In this document: one piece after another, positions 47,691 to 57,376 of the stretch
Numbering within the stretch: position 1 is the first letter of the stretch
Layout: every line of letters starts with the position of its first letter
Origin: Rhodopseudomonas palustris
GTDB taxonomy: Bacteria; Pseudomonadota; Alphaproteobacteria; Rhizobiales; Xanthobacteraceae
NCBI RefSeq assembly: GCF_003031265.1
Contig: NZ_CP019966.1
Coordinates: forward strand, 2,790,001 to 2,854,000
DNA: 64,000 bases
Reading direction: 5' to 3'
Position numbers and translations under genes: made by a program
The notes under the pieces: model-generated
What the model saw: only the letters and a program-made list of their open reading frames with translations
What the model was told of the DNA's origin: nothing
Database searches by the model: none

Positions 47691-48898
47691 AGCTGCGACC
47701 GCGCCGGCTGCGGCTCGGCACCTGAGGCTGCGACCGGAGCAACGGGCGCAGCCTGAGTGGCGGGCTTGGCGGCAGGGCGGGCGGGTTTGTCCTGCTGCTT
47801 CGACCAGGAGATGTAGTAGGCCACCAGCGTCATCAGAGCGATGCCGATCACGCTGACCAGGATCTGCGCGAGCAGCGAGCCGGAGCTCATGGTCAGCTCG
47901 AAATGCGCCACGAACGACAGGAACACGCCGACGCAGAACACGGCGAGCGACTGCTGACCGCATTTGATCAAGGGGTCGAAGCCGCGCCATTCCAGCCCCT
48001 TCCAATCCTTCGGCACGAACCGGATCACCAGCACCACGATCACCGCGAAATGCAGGAAACGGTACGGGGCGAGGTTGGTTTTGTCGTTGGGATTGAAGGC
48101 GTCGTACAGCCAGCGCGGGAACAGGTCGCCGAATTCCTGGAAGCGGCCGGCCATCGTCATCACCAGCGCGAACACCAGATACGCCAGGCAGAACCACAGC
48201 ATCCCGCGCGAGTCGATGATCGAGCGCGACCGCACCGTGCCGCCGAGCGCGCACCACGCGCCGAACACGAACAACAGCTGCCAGCAGAACGGATTGAAGT
48301 ACCAGGTGCCTTCCGGAAACGCCTGCAGATTCCATTCGAAGTAGCGCGCGGCGAAATACAGCACGAACGAGCCGATCATCACCGCGTCCGGCCGCCGCAG
48401 CATCAGCCACAGCACCGGCGGGAACAGCCCCATCAGCACGATGTAGAGCGGCAGCACGTCGAGATTGACCGGCTTGAACTTCAGCAGCAGGCCTTGTCGC
48501 AGCGTCTCGATCGGATTGGCGACGAGGCCGGCGACGTTGAACTCGTTGATGATCTCGGGATCGGAAAAGCGCTGCGCGACGTAGCCGATCGCCACGATGT
48601 AGATCACGAACAGCACGATGTGCGCGACGTAGAGCTGCCACACCCGCTTGGTCAGCCGGGTGCCGCCGACGATGAAGCCGCGCTCCAGCATCATCTTGGC
48701 GTACACGAACGAGGCGGTGTAGCCGGAGATGAAGACGAACAGATCGGCGGCGTCGCTGAATCCCCAGTTCCGGGTTGTGATCCAGTTCACCACGTTGTTC
48801 GGGATGTGATCCAGGTAGATCGCCCAGTTGGCGACGCCGCGGAACAGGTCGAGCCGCAGATCGCGCCCTTTGCTGGGCAGAATGGCCTGAATTTCCAT
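47624..48898 (-). CDS. opgC: OpgC family succinyltransferase for periplasmic glucans
   Basis: 424 residues. Motifs include DLRLDLFRGVANWAIYLDHI, GFSDAADLFVFISGYTASFV and about ten membrane spans, matching OpgC proteins of alphaproteobacteria. OpgC adds succinyl groups to osmoregulated periplasmic glucans. The C-terminal 50 residues are a Pro/Ala-rich tail. It starts with ATG 48898 and ends inside the convergent glycosyltransferase gene. Confidence 0.9.
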   Translation of the reverse strand: MEIQAILPSKGRDLRLDLFRGVANWAIYLDHIPNNVVNWITTRNWGFSDAADLFVFISGYTASFVYAKMMLERGFIVGGTRLTKRVWQLYVAHIVLFVIYIVAIGYVAQRFSDPEIINEFNVAGLVANPIETLRQGLLLKFKPVNLDVLPLYIVLMGLFPPVLWLMLRRPDAVMIGSFVLYFAARYFEWNLQAFPEGTWYFNPFCWQLLFVFGAWCALGGTVRSRSIIDSRGMLWFCLAYLVFALVMTMAGRFQEFGDLFPRWLYDAFNPNDKTNLAPYRFLHFAVIVVLVIRFVPKDWKGLEWRGFDPLIKCGQQSLAVFCVGVFLSFVAHFELTMSSGSLLAQILVSVIGIALMTLVAYYISWSKQQDKPARPAAKPATQAAPVAPVAASGAEPQPARSQLQDSGVPAVSPAMIAAARSSPE

Positions 48899-49141
48899 GG
48901 AGCCGATCGTCCGTGTTGTTGCGAAGGTCGTCCGCCGGGCCCCACGATTGTCACGGTGCCGGGGACGGAATATAGGAAATCAGGAAACGAAACCGCAGGC
49001 GACGGAATCACAAGTGGCCGGGACCAACCTCAAAACTCTACGTGATCCCGACCCGATCCGTTACGCGGCGGAACAATACACCAAGATCGCCGCTTCCACC
49101 AAACCGGCGCAGCGCCGCACCCCGACAGGCTCGACCCTTCC

Positions 49142-49447
49142 ATGACCGCACGGATCTACAAGCCCGCCAAGAACGCGATGCAATCCGGGACCGCCAAGAC
49201 CCGGGAATGGCAGCTCGATTACGAGCCCGAGAAGCCGCGCATGATCGAGCCGCTGATGGGCTGGACCTCGTCGTCCGACATGCAGCAGCAGGTGAGCCTG
49301 CGCTTCCACACCCGCGACGAGGCGGTGGCCTATTGCGAGCGGGAAGGCATCCCGTATCAGGTGATCGAGCCGAAGGAGCCGGCGCGCCGCCGCGCGGCCT
49401 ACGCCGACAATTTTGCCTTCCGCCGTCCCGAGCCCTGGACCCACTGA
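49142..49447 (+). CDS. Complex I accessory subunit, NDUFS4 (ETC complex I) family
   Basis: 101 residues. ARIYKPAKNAMQSGTAKTRE at the N-terminus, LDYEPEKPRMIEPLMGWTSS and FHTRDEAVAYCEREGIPYQV are diagnostic of the family, which binds the matrix/cytoplasmic arm of NADH dehydrogenase in alphaproteobacteria and mitochondria. It stands apart from the nuo operon, which is common. Confidence 0.92.
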   Translation: MTARIYKPAKNAMQSGTAKTREWQLDYEPEKPRMIEPLMGWTSSSDMQQQVSLRFHTRDEAVAYCEREGIPYQVIEPKEPARRRAAYADNFAFRRPEPWTH

Positions 49448-49644
49448 TCCGGCATCCGCCGTGGCTCCGTGAGGTGCCGCGGCGACCTCGACGACTGCTC
49501 GGCGCAAGCCTGAGGCTGCGCCGAACGGCTATGCGCGTCCTGCGCTGCGCCGGGTCAGGTTAGGGTTGCGCCTGGCGGCCTGGCGATGACACGATGTCTT
49601 CAACGCTTCGGTCCCGAAGCGAGTCAGAACCTGCCGGAAACGCC

Positions 49645-51249
49645 ATGTCGCTGCACTCCAAGATCGATCCCGGTTCGGCCGATTTCGCGCGCAATGCCGA
49701 TGCGATGCGGGCGCTGGTCGCCGAATTGAACGACAAGCTGGCGGCGGTCGCTGCTGGCGGCGGCGAGGCGGCCCGCGCCAAACATACCGCGCGCGGCAAG
49801 CTGCTGCCGCGCGAGCGCGTCGACCTGCTGCTCGATCCCGGCACCGCGTTTCTCGAACTGTCGCCGCTCGCCGCCAACGGCCTCTACGGTGGTGACGTGC
49901 ATTCGGCCTCGATCGTCACCGGCATCGGCCGCGTGATGGGCCGCGAATGCATGATCGTCGCCAACGATGCGACGGTGAAGGGCGGCACCTATTACCCGAT
50001 GACGGTGAAGAAGCATCTGCGCGCGCAGGACATCGCGCGGCAGAACAATCTGCCGTGCATCTACATGGTGGATTCCGGCGGTGCCTTCCTGCCGCAGCAG
50101 GACGAGGTGTTTCCCGACGAGCGGCACTTCGGCCGGATCTTCTTCAACCAGGCCAATATGTCGGCGGCCGGCATTCCGCAGATCGCGGTGGTGATGGGCT
50201 CGTGCACCGCCGGCGGCGCCTATGTGCCAGCGATGTCGGACGAGAGCATCATCGTCCGCAACCAGGGCACCATTTTCCTCGGCGGCCCGCCGCTGGTGAA
50301 GGCCGCGACCGGCGAAGTGGTGTCGGCCGAAGAACTCGGCGGCGCCGACGTGCATTCGCGGCAGTCCGGCGTCACCGATCACTACGCGCAGAACGACGCC
50401 CATGCGATCGGCATCGCGCGCAAGATCGTCAGCACCTTGAAGCCGCCGCAGCGACCGCCGCTGAACATGCGCACCCCGCGCGAGCCGCTGTATCCGGCCG
50501 AGCAGCTCTACGGCATCGTGCCGGCGGAGAGCCGCAAGCCGTTCGACGTGCGCGACATCATCGCCCGGATCGTCGACGGCTCGGAGTTCGACGAGTTCAA
50601 GAAGCTGTACGGCCAGACGCTGGTGTGCGGCTTCGCGCATATCTGGGGCTTTCCCGTCGGCATCATCGCCAACAACGGCATCCTGTTCAGCGAAAGCTCG
50701 CTGAAAGGCGCGCATTTCATCGAGCTGTGCTGCCAGCGCGGCATTCCGCTGGTGTTCCTGCAGAACATCACCGGCTTCATGGTCGGCAAGAAGTACGAAG
50801 CCGGCGGCATCGCCCGCGACGGCGCCAAACTGGTGACCGCGGTCGCGACCGCCAATGTGCCGAAATTCACCGTGGTGATTGGCGGCTCTTACGGCGCCGG
50901 CAATTACGGCATGTGCGGCCGCGCGTATTCGCCGCGCTTTTTGTGGATGTGGCCGAACGCGCGGATCTCGGTGATGGGCGGCGAGCAGGCCGCAATGGTG
51001 CTGAGCCAGCTCCGCCGCGACAACATCGAAGCCAAAGGCGGCGCCTGGAGCACGGAGGAGGAGGAGGAATTCCGCTCGCCGATCCGCGCGCAATACGAGA
51101 CGCAAGGCAGCCCGTACTACGCGACCGCGCGGCTGTGGGACGACGGCGTCATCGATCCCGCCGATACCCGCCTGGTGCTCGGGCTCGGGCTTTCAGCCTC
51201 CAGCAATGCGCCGATCGAGCCGACCAAGTTCGGCCTGTTCCGGATGTGA
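49645..51249 (+). CDS. mccB: Methylcrotonyl-CoA carboxylase beta subunit
   Basis: 534 residues from ATG 49645; an upstream in-frame start at 49594 gives a weak extension. The carboxyltransferase core shows [56 protein letters not shown] and [20 protein letters not shown], all typical of MCC beta subunits. With the biotinylated alpha subunit it forms methylglutaconyl-CoA in leucine degradation. mccA follows 16 bases later. Confidence 0.9.
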   Translation: MSLHSKIDPGSADFARNADAMRALVAELNDKLAAVAAGGGEAARAKHTARGKLLPRERVDLLLDPGTAFLELSPLAANGLYGGDVHSASIVTGIGRVMGRECMIVANDATVKGGTYYPMTVKKHLRAQDIARQNNLPCIYMVDSGGAFLPQQDEVFPDERHFGRIFFNQANMSAAGIPQIAVVMGSCTAGGAYVPAMSDESIIVRNQGTIFLGGPPLVKAATGEVVSAEELGGADVHSRQSGVTDHYAQNDAHAIGIARKIVSTLKPPQRPPLNMRTPREPLYPAEQLYGIVPAESRKPFDVRDIIARIVDGSEFDEFKKLYGQTLVCGFAHIWGFPVGIIANNGILFSESSLKGAHFIELCCQRGIPLVFLQNITGFMVGKKYEAGGIARDGAKLVTAVATANVPKFTVVIGGSYGAGNYGMCGRAYSPRFLWMWPNARISVMGGEQAAMVLSQLRRDNIEAKGGAWSTEEEEEFRSPIRAQYETQGSPYYATARLWDDGVIDPADTRLVLGLGLSASSNAPIEPTKFGLFRM

Positions 51250-51265
51250 TGATCAGGATCTGATG

Positions 51266-53281
51266 ATGACCAGCACCGCCCTGTATCGTCGCTTCCGCAC
51301 GCTCCTGATCGCCAACCGCGGCGAGATCGCCTGCCGCGTCATCCGCACCGCGCGCGCGATGGGCCTCCGCACTGTCGCGGTGTACTCCGAAGCCGACGCC
51401 GGCGCCCAGCACGTCGCCGAGGCCGACGAGGCCGTGCTGCTCGGCCCGGCGCGAGCGCGCGACAGCTATCTGAACATCGAACGTATCATCCAGGCCGCCA
51501 AGCAGACCGGCGCCGAGGCGGTGCATCCCGGCTATGGATTCCTGTCCGAGAGCGCCGAGTTCGCGCAGGCCTGCGCGGATGCTGGCCTCGTGTTCGTCGG
51601 GCCGTCGCCGGAGATGATCACCGCGATGGGCTCGAAGTCGGGCTCCAAGGCGCTGATGGAAAAGGCCGGCGTGCCGCTGGTGCCGGGCTATCACGGCGCG
51701 GCGCAGGACGAAGCGACGCTCGCCGCGGCCGCGGACAAGATCGGCTTCCCGGTGCTGGTGAAAGCTTCGGCCGGCGGCGGCGGCCGCGGCATGCGAGTGG
51801 TGCGCAAGGCCGACGAACTTGCCGCCGCAATCGTCAGCGCCAAACGCGAGGCCAAGGCGGCGTTCGGCGACGATACGCTGCTGATCGAGCGCTATGTCGA
51901 CAATCCACGCCATATCGAGGTGCAGATCGTCGGCGACAGCCACGGCAATCTGGTGTCGCTGTTCGAGCGCGAATGCACGCTGCAGCGCCGCCACCAGAAG
52001 GTGATTGAGGAGGCGCCATCGCCGACGCTCGACGCCGCACAGCGCGAGACGGTGTGTGCCGCGGCGCGGCGCGCGGCGAGCGCGGTGAACTATGTCGGCG
52101 CCGGCACCATCGAGTTCGTGTCCGACGGCAAGGACGTGTTCTTCATCGAGATGAACACCCGCCTGCAGGTCGAGCATCCGGTCACCGAGCTGATCAGCGG
52201 CGTTGACCTCGTCGAATGGCAGCTTCGCGTCGCGTTCGGCGAAGCGCTGCCGCTGACACAGGACCAATTGAAGCTGAACGGCCACGCCATCGAAGCGCGG
52301 GTTTATGCCGAGAATCCGGCGAAGAACTTCATGCCATCGGTCGGCAAGATCACGACGTGGCGGACGCCGGCCGAGGTCGACGGCCTGCGCATCGACGCCG
52401 GCTATCGCGGCGGCGACAGCGTGTCGCCGTACTATGATGCGATGCTCGCCAAGGTGATCGCCTGGGCGCCGACCCGTCAGGCGGCGATCGACCGGCTCGA
52501 CCGCGGCCTCAACGAGACCGACGTCCGCGGCGTCGTTACTAACATTCCGTTTCTATCGGCGCTGATCACGCGTCCCGAGGTGCGCGCCAACGCGATCGAT
52601 ACCGGCTTCATCGAACGCCATCTCGCAGCGCTCACCGCGGCACCGAACGCGCTCGGCGATCTCGAACTCGCTTCCGCGGTTGCGGCGATCCTGCGCGGTG
52701 AGGATGAAGCCGCCAAGGCGGACGGAGTGTCGCCGTGGCGCACGTCCGGCTGGATGCCGGTCGGTCGGCGCAAGCGCACCTTCCTATTCCGCCGCGGACA
52801 GGGTCATGATCACACTGACCATAAGATCGAACTCACCTATGGCGGCGGCACGTCGGCGCTGAGCATCGCGGGCCGCGAGCTTGCCTTCGCCTGGAGCGCT
52901 GCCGGCGACGGCATCGACGTGGCCCTCGGCGAAACGCGCTCGCGCGTGCAGGCCGTGGTCGATGGCGCCGAGCTGTACGTGCGGACACGCCATGGCCGGT
53001 TCGAGCTGCACCTGGTCGATCCGTTCGGCGGCGAGAGCGAGGAGCAGACCGGCGAAGACAAGATCGTCGCCCCGTTGCCCGGCACCGTGGTGGCGCTGCT
53101 CGCGGAAGCCGGCGCCAAGCTCGACAAGGGCGCTCCGATCCTCACGCTCGAAGTGATGAAGATGGAGCAGACCCTGCGCGCGCCGTTCGCCGGCACGCTG
53201 ACGGCGGTGAAATGCAAGGTTGGCGACATCGTCCAGGAAGGCGCCGAGCTCGCGGAAGTCGAGCCGGACGCAGAGGAATAA
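51266..53281 (+). CDS. mccA: Methylcrotonyl-CoA carboxylase alpha subunit (biotin carboxylase + BCCP)
   Basis: 671 residues from ATG 51266 (ATG 51263 is adjacent). Domains in order: biotin carboxylase with LLIANRGEIACRVIRTARAM, the ATP-grasp loop KASAGGGGRGMRVV and EMNTRLQVEHPVTE; a linker; and a C-terminal biotin carrier domain with APLPGTVVALLAEAG and the biotinylation motif LEVMKMEQ. It carboxylates biotin with ATP and bicarbonate for mccB. Same operon as mccB. Confidence 0.9.
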   Translation: MTSTALYRRFRTLLIANRGEIACRVIRTARAMGLRTVAVYSEADAGAQHVAEADEAVLLGPARARDSYLNIERIIQAAKQTGAEAVHPGYGFLSESAEFAQACADAGLVFVGPSPEMITAMGSKSGSKALMEKAGVPLVPGYHGAAQDEATLAAAADKIGFPVLVKASAGGGGRGMRVVRKADELAAAIVSAKREAKAAFGDDTLLIERYVDNPRHIEVQIVGDSHGNLVSLFERECTLQRRHQKVIEEAPSPTLDAAQRETVCAAARRAASAVNYVGAGTIEFVSDGKDVFFIEMNTRLQVEHPVTELISGVDLVEWQLRVAFGEALPLTQDQLKLNGHAIEARVYAENPAKNFMPSVGKITTWRTPAEVDGLRIDAGYRGGDSVSPYYDAMLAKVIAWAPTRQAAIDRLDRGLNETDVRGVVTNIPFLSALITRPEVRANAIDTGFIERHLAALTAAPNALGDLELASAVAAILRGEDEAAKADGVSPWRTSGWMPVGRRKRTFLFRRGQGHDHTDHKIELTYGGGTSALSIAGRELAFAWSAAGDGIDVALGETRSRVQAVVDGAELYVRTRHGRFELHLVDPFGGESEEQTGEDKIVAPLPGTVVALLAEAGAKLDKGAPILTLEVMKMEQTLRAPFAGTLTAVKCKVGDIVQEGAELAEVEPDAEE

Positions 53282-53290
53282 CCACCGCTG

Positions 53291-53382
53291 TCATGGCCGG
53301 GCTCGTCCCGGCCATCCACGCCTTTGGGCGTTGATCCGGTGAAAGGCGTGGATGCCCGGCACAAGGCCGGGCATGACGAAGT
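53291..53382. repeat. Long imperfect palindrome between mccA and hmgL
   Basis: TCATGGCCGGGC... at the left arm pairs with GCCCGGCATGAC-type sequence at the right arm, and CATCCACGCCTTT pairs with AAAGGCGTGGATG inside. The whole element is a folded 90-base hairpin. It matches a common intergenic element of Rhodopseudomonas/Bradyrhizobium genomes and probably reduces or stabilises transcription between the genes. Confidence 0.75.
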
Positions 53383-53398
53383 AATACGTGGAGCGCGC

Positions 53399-54313
53399 AT
53401 GACCGACACCATCCGCATCGTCGAAGTCGGCCCGCGCGACGGGTTGCAGAACGAGAAGACGCCGGTCAGCGTCGCCGATCGCATCGCCTTCGTCGAGGCG
53501 CTGGTTGCGGCGGGGCTGTCGACCGTCGAGGTCGGCGCGTTCGTGTCGCCGAAGGCGATCCCGCAGATGGTCGGCTCCGACGAGGTGCTGCGCGCCTCGC
53601 TCAAGCTGCCGGGCGAATTCCATGTGCTGGTGCCGAACGAGAAGGGCTACGACGCCGCCCGCGCCGCCGGTGCGCAGGTCGTCGCGGTGTTCGCCTCGGC
53701 CTCCGAAGGATTTTCGCGCGCCAACATCAACTGCTCGGTGGCGGAGTCGATCGAGCGGTTCAGGCCGGTGCTGACGCGCGCGCAGGCCGACGGCGTCAAG
53801 GTCCGCGGCTACATCTCGTGCGTGCTCGGTTGTCCGTTCGACGGCAACGTGCCGGTGCAGGCGGTGGTCGATGCCGCGACCACGCTGTGGGATCTCGGCT
53901 GTTACGAGATCTCGCTCGGCGACACCATCGGCGTCGGCACGCCGAAGAAAGTTCGCGAGCTGCTGCGCGCCTGTGCCGAGGCGATCCCGATGCAGTCGCT
54001 CGCCATGCACTTCCATGACACCTACGGCCAGGCGCTCGCCAATCTCTATGCCGGACTGGAAGAGGGCGCCCGCGTGATCGACAGCGCCGCCGGCGGCCTC
54101 GGCGGCTGCCCCTATGCGCCGGGCGCCACCGGCAACGTCGCGACCGAGGATGTGCTCTACATGCTGGAGGGCATGGGCGTGCCGATAGGCGTCGACATGG
54201 ACAGGCTGATTGCCGCGACCAACAGCGTCGCCGCACTGCTCGGCCGCCCGCCGGTCAGCCGCGTCGTCAATGCGCTGAATGCGAAGAACAAGCGGGTGCG
54301 TTCAGCGTCCTAG
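53399..54313 (+). CDS. hmgL: Hydroxymethylglutaryl-CoA lyase
   Basis: 304 residues from ATG 53399. The family signature VEVGPRDGLQNE near the start, SEGFSRANINCS, the metal-site MHFHDTYGQALAN and the catalytic Cys loop GGLGGCPYAPGATGNVATED (near residues 230-249) are all present. It splits HMG-CoA into acetoacetate and acetyl-CoA, the last step of leucine breakdown begun by mccBA. The in-frame extension upstream is part of the repeat. Confidence 0.93.
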   Translation: MTDTIRIVEVGPRDGLQNEKTPVSVADRIAFVEALVAAGLSTVEVGAFVSPKAIPQMVGSDEVLRASLKLPGEFHVLVPNEKGYDAARAAGAQVVAVFASASEGFSRANINCSVAESIERFRPVLTRAQADGVKVRGYISCVLGCPFDGNVPVQAVVDAATTLWDLGCYEISLGDTIGVGTPKKVRELLRACAEAIPMQSLAMHFHDTYGQALANLYAGLEEGARVIDSAAGGLGGCPYAPGATGNVATEDVLYMLEGMGVPIGVDMDRLIAATNSVAALLGRPPVSRVVNALNAKNKRVRSAS

Positions 54314-54426
54314 GTCGCGCGGCCCCAGGCCAATCTAGAACAATTCTTAGGCAAGGCGGGTCGCCGTGATCCGGTCGAAGACAGTTGCGTTAATTCATTC
54401 TTAACAATGCGCGCCTGAAGATACCC

Positions 54427-54440
54427 GTATCATTTGATAC
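54427..54440. promoter_or_regulatory. GTATCA-TT-TGATAC perfect inverted repeat, candidate operator
   Basis: A 14-base palindrome lies 65 bases before the gene at 54505 and just after an AT-rich stretch (54388-54407), where a promoter could be. No regulator is known. Confidence 0.45.
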
Positions 54441-54504
54441 TCGATTTTGGCGAGTCGACCCCGTTTCATCTACCGGGTCAGCGGCGCGGCCAGGGAGGCC
54501 CATC

Positions 54505-55362
54505 ATGACGACGATCGCTCCCACGCTTCCGGACCGGTCGGCGATCAAGTCCGTGATCGGCGTGCAGAACGCCACCAGCGACAGCGTGATCTCCGGGCTC
54601 AGCAGCGGGAGCTTTGCGGCTCCGAGCGCAGCGGCGTCTTCGCGGTCCGGCCCCGCGACGATCGTGGATCTGTCAGACAACGCCAAGGCAATGCTGGCGA
54701 GGAACGCGTCCGATCAGGTCGCGGCCAAGAAACTCGCGGCCCAGGTCGATGCCTTCAGGTCCAGCAACAAGGGCTCGGCTCAGTCGGACAAAGCGTCGTC
54801 CAATAACAAATCGATCTTCGATCAGATCCACGATCTCGGCAACGGGCTGAAAGGTTCGAAGGACCAAACCAGTGCGGGGGACAGTGTGCTGTCGGGAACG
54901 CCGCTCTGGCAGCAACAGGGCAACGCGGACAACATCGCCATCCTGGAAGCCGGCGCCAAGCTCTACAACAATGCGCAAGCGATGCAGGATCTGGCCAAGA
55001 ACGGCGGCCAGTTCGCGAGTTCGACCGAAGGCCAGGTGGTGTCCGACGACGTCATGTTCGTCTTTGCAACGCACTCGGCCATCGCCAGTCACATCACCGC
55101 GCTTCAGGACAAAGGCATGACCGAGCAGGCGCAGTCGCTCAGCGACGCGCTGCAGAACGGCACGCTCAAATTCCAGAAGGCGTCCGACGTGCCTGACCTC
55201 AACATGCAGTCGTGGGCGGTTCATTTTGCCGACGCCGGTGGCGGCGGGACGATGGGGTCGACAAGCGTGAAGCCGACCGGTGATACCAAGGCGGCGATCG
55301 ATGGCGGCAAAGCGCTGGCTTTGAGCATGGGTAATCGCGGCGACTTCTACGTCACGTGGTAG
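54505..55362 (+). CDS. Protein of unknown function, 285 aa
   Basis: ATG 54505 follows AGGGAGG. The first 60 residues are Ser/Ala-rich and probably disordered (ATSDSVISGLSSGSFAAPSA). A segment ATIVDLSDNAKAMLARNASD follows, and then helical sequence, DDVMFVFATHSAIASHITAL and a Gly-rich end. No signal peptide is evident. The N-terminal style resembles proteins associated with secretion or motility in this bacterial group, but no family was assigned. Confidence 0.6.
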   Translation: MTTIAPTLPDRSAIKSVIGVQNATSDSVISGLSSGSFAAPSAAASSRSGPATIVDLSDNAKAMLARNASDQVAAKKLAAQVDAFRSSNKGSAQSDKASSNNKSIFDQIHDLGNGLKGSKDQTSAGDSVLSGTPLWQQQGNADNIAILEAGAKLYNNAQAMQDLAKNGGQFASSTEGQVVSDDVMFVFATHSAIASHITALQDKGMTEQAQSLSDALQNGTLKFQKASDVPDLNMQSWAVHFADAGGGGTMGSTSVKPTGDTKAAIDGGKALALSMGNRGDFYVTW

Positions 55363-55372
55363 CAACCGATAG

Positions 55373-55404
55373 GGTGGGTTAGCGCCGTCGGCGCGTAACC
55401 CACC
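55373..55404. repeat. GTGGGTTA/TAACCCAC palindrome
   Basis: GGTGGGTTA (55373-55381) pairs with TAACCCACC (55396-55404), and GCGCC with GGCGC inside it. This is a common element of Bradyrhizobium-type genomes, here between convergent genes where it may act as a terminator. Confidence 0.7.
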
Positions 55405-55429
55405 ATCTTGTTTCTGATACGGCGAGGGC

Positions 55430-55462
55430 GGTGGATTGCGGCGCGAGTGCGCCTGATCCACC
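55430..55462. repeat. GGTGGAT/ATCCACC palindrome next to the previous element
   Basis: GGTGGAT (55430-55436) and ATCCACC (55456-55462) bound a second hairpin ending eight bases before the dctM stop. Confidence 0.6.
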
Positions 55463-55469
55463 CTCCGAT

Positions 55470-56828
55470 CTATCTGAGGCTCTCCGGCCCCATCACCAGA
55501 TCCGGCAGCCAGGTCGAGATCCCGGGCACCAGGCACAGCAGCAGCACCGCGAACATCATCAGCAGCACGAATGGCAGCGTGCCCCAGATCACCTCGGACA
55601 GCGGGATGTCGGGGGCGACGTTGCGGATGACGAAGATGTTGAGGCCGACCGGTGGATGGATCAGGCCCATCTCCATCACGATGGTCATCACCACGCCGAA
55701 CCAGATGATGTCGAAGCCGGCGGCGCGCAGCGGCGGCAGGATGATCGGCGCGGTCATCAGGATGATCGACACCGGCGGCAGGAAGAAGCCGAGCACCACC
55801 ACCAGCGCCAGGATCGCCACCAGCAGCCCCCAGCGCGGCAGCTGCATCGCCACGATGGCTTCGGCGGCCGACTGCGAGATGTGCAGATAGCTCATCACGT
55901 AGGAGTACAGCAGCGACATGCCGATGATCATCATCAGCATGGTCGACTCGCGCACCGTGGAGGTCATGATCGGCGACAGGTCGGAAGGCTTCCACACCCC
56001 ATAGATCAGCGCGATCAGCAGCAGTGCCAGCAAGCCGCCGAGACCTGCGGTTTCCGACGGCGTCGCGTAGCCGCCGTACAGCGCGATCATCACGCCGGTG
56101 AGCAGGATGACGAACGGCAGCACCCGCGGCAGCGCGCCGAAGCGCTGCGCCATGGTGTAGGTCTCGCGGGTGAGGATCGGCGAGGTCTGGCCGGTCTGGT
56201 CGTAAAGCTCTTTGGCGAGCGCGTATTCGCGGCGGAAGCGAACCACCGCATACAGGCCGAACAGCACCACAAGCAGCAGGCCCGGGCCGATGCCGGCGAG
56301 GAACAGCCGGCCGAGAGACTTTTCCGCCGCGACTGCGAACAGGATCATTGTGATCGACGGCGGCAGCAGGATGCCGAGCGTGCCGCCGGCCGCAATGATC
56401 CCGGCTGCGAAGCCACCGGAATAACCGCGCTTGCGCATCTCGGGGATGCCGGCCGAGCCGATCGCCGAACAGGTCGCCGGCGACGAGCCGGCCATCGCGG
56501 CGAACAGCGCGCAAGCGAACACGTTGGCGACGCCGAGCCCGCCGGGCACGCGATGCAGCCAGGCGTGCAGGGCGGAGTACAGGTCCTGGCCGGCGCGGGA
56601 TTTGCCGATCGCCGCGCCCTTCAGGATGAACAGCGGGATCGACAGCAGCGTGATCGACGCCATTTCCTCGTAGACGTTCTGCGTCACCGTATCGAGCGAG
56701 GCGTGCGGCATGTAGATCGCCATGAACACCAGGGCGACGGCGCCGAGTGCAAATGCGATCGGCATGCCGGAGAACATCGCCGCCAGCGTGGCGAGGCCGT
56801 AGCTGATACCAATACCGAGGACTGTCAC
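55470..56828 (-). CDS. dctM: TRAP transporter large permease DctM
   Basis: 452 residues from GTG 56828, which overlaps the dctQ stop. GIGISYGLATLAAMFSGMPI at the start, MAGSSPATCSAIGSAGIPEM, GGTLGILLPPSITMILF and IHPPVGLNIFVI are typical DctM sequence in about 12 membrane spans. It carries solute with Na+ across the inner membrane. It is the last gene of a dctP-dctQ-dctM operon. Confidence 0.92.
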   Translation of the reverse strand: MTVLGIGISYGLATLAAMFSGMPIAFALGAVALVFMAIYMPHASLDTVTQNVYEEMASITLLSIPLFILKGAAIGKSRAGQDLYSALHAWLHRVPGGLGVANVFACALFAAMAGSSPATCSAIGSAGIPEMRKRGYSGGFAAGIIAAGGTLGILLPPSITMILFAVAAEKSLGRLFLAGIGPGLLLVVLFGLYAVVRFRREYALAKELYDQTGQTSPILTRETYTMAQRFGALPRVLPFVILLTGVMIALYGGYATPSETAGLGGLLALLLIALIYGVWKPSDLSPIMTSTVRESTMLMMIIGMSLLYSYVMSYLHISQSAAEAIVAMQLPRWGLLVAILALVVVLGFFLPPVSIILMTAPIILPPLRAAGFDIIWFGVVMTIVMEMGLIHPPVGLNIFVIRNVAPDIPLSEVIWGTLPFVLLMMFAVLLLCLVPGISTWLPDLVMGPESLR

Positions 56829-57376
56829 GCGCGCTTGATCCTGCCGAATGAGTTCACGATCTGCACCGCGATCTGTAGGCACAGCAGCGTCATGCCGGCG
56901 GCCATCAGCGCGTAGGGGATGGCGAGCGGCGGCGACCAGATCGAATTCGAAACCTGGCCGTCGACATAAGCCTCGTGCGTCAGCGTCCAGGATTTCCAGG
57001 CGAAGAAGCCGCAGAAGGCGAGGCTGGCGATGTCGACCAGCAACAGCCGGATGCGGTTCACCGCCGGCGGCAGCAGGCCGGTGAACGCCTCGATACCGAT
57101 ATGGCAACGCTGGCTCTGCACGAAGGCGGCGGTGAGGAAGGTGGCGCCGACCAGCAGGAACACCGCGGCCTCATCCTGCCAGTAGGTCGCGCTGTGGAAC
57201 AGGCTGCGCACTGCCACGCTGTAGCTGAGGATGCCGCAGGCGACCACCAGCGCGATCGCCGCCAGCACCAGAATCGCGCGGTTCACCAGCGCCAGCGCGT
57301 GGCCGAGCGGGCCGCCGGTCTCGCGCTGCGCGGCGCTGGTCGGATCCGGCTGGCCCGGAACTGGTCCGTGCATCAT
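56825..57376 (-). CDS. dctQ: TRAP transporter small permease DctQ
   Basis: 183 residues. Four hydrophobic segments (about residues 31-50, 66-85, 112-128 and 150-169) and YWQDEAAVFLLVGATFLTAA in the second match DctQ. The start at 57376 overlaps the dctP stop (ATGA), and its stop overlaps dctM. DctQ bridges the binding protein and DctM. Confidence 0.88.
   Translation of the reverse strand: MMHGPVPGQPDPTSAAQRETGGPLGHALALVNRAILVLAAIALVVACGILSYSVAVRSLFHSATYWQDEAAVFLLVGATFLTAAFVQSQRCHIGIEAFTGLLPPAVNRIRLLLVDIASLAFCGFFAWKSWTLTHEAYVDGQVSNSIWSPPLAIPYALMAAGMTLLCLQIAVQIVNSFGRIKRA

Noticed and set aside
47903..49045. Plus-strand open frame of 380 codons opposite opgC
   Set aside because: His/Gln/Arg-rich shadow of a membrane protein gene. 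opgC has clear family sequence.
55431..56915. Plus-strand open frame of 494 codons opposite dctM
   Set aside because: Composition (His, Gln, Arg, Asp) is that of an antisense shadow; dctM is certain.
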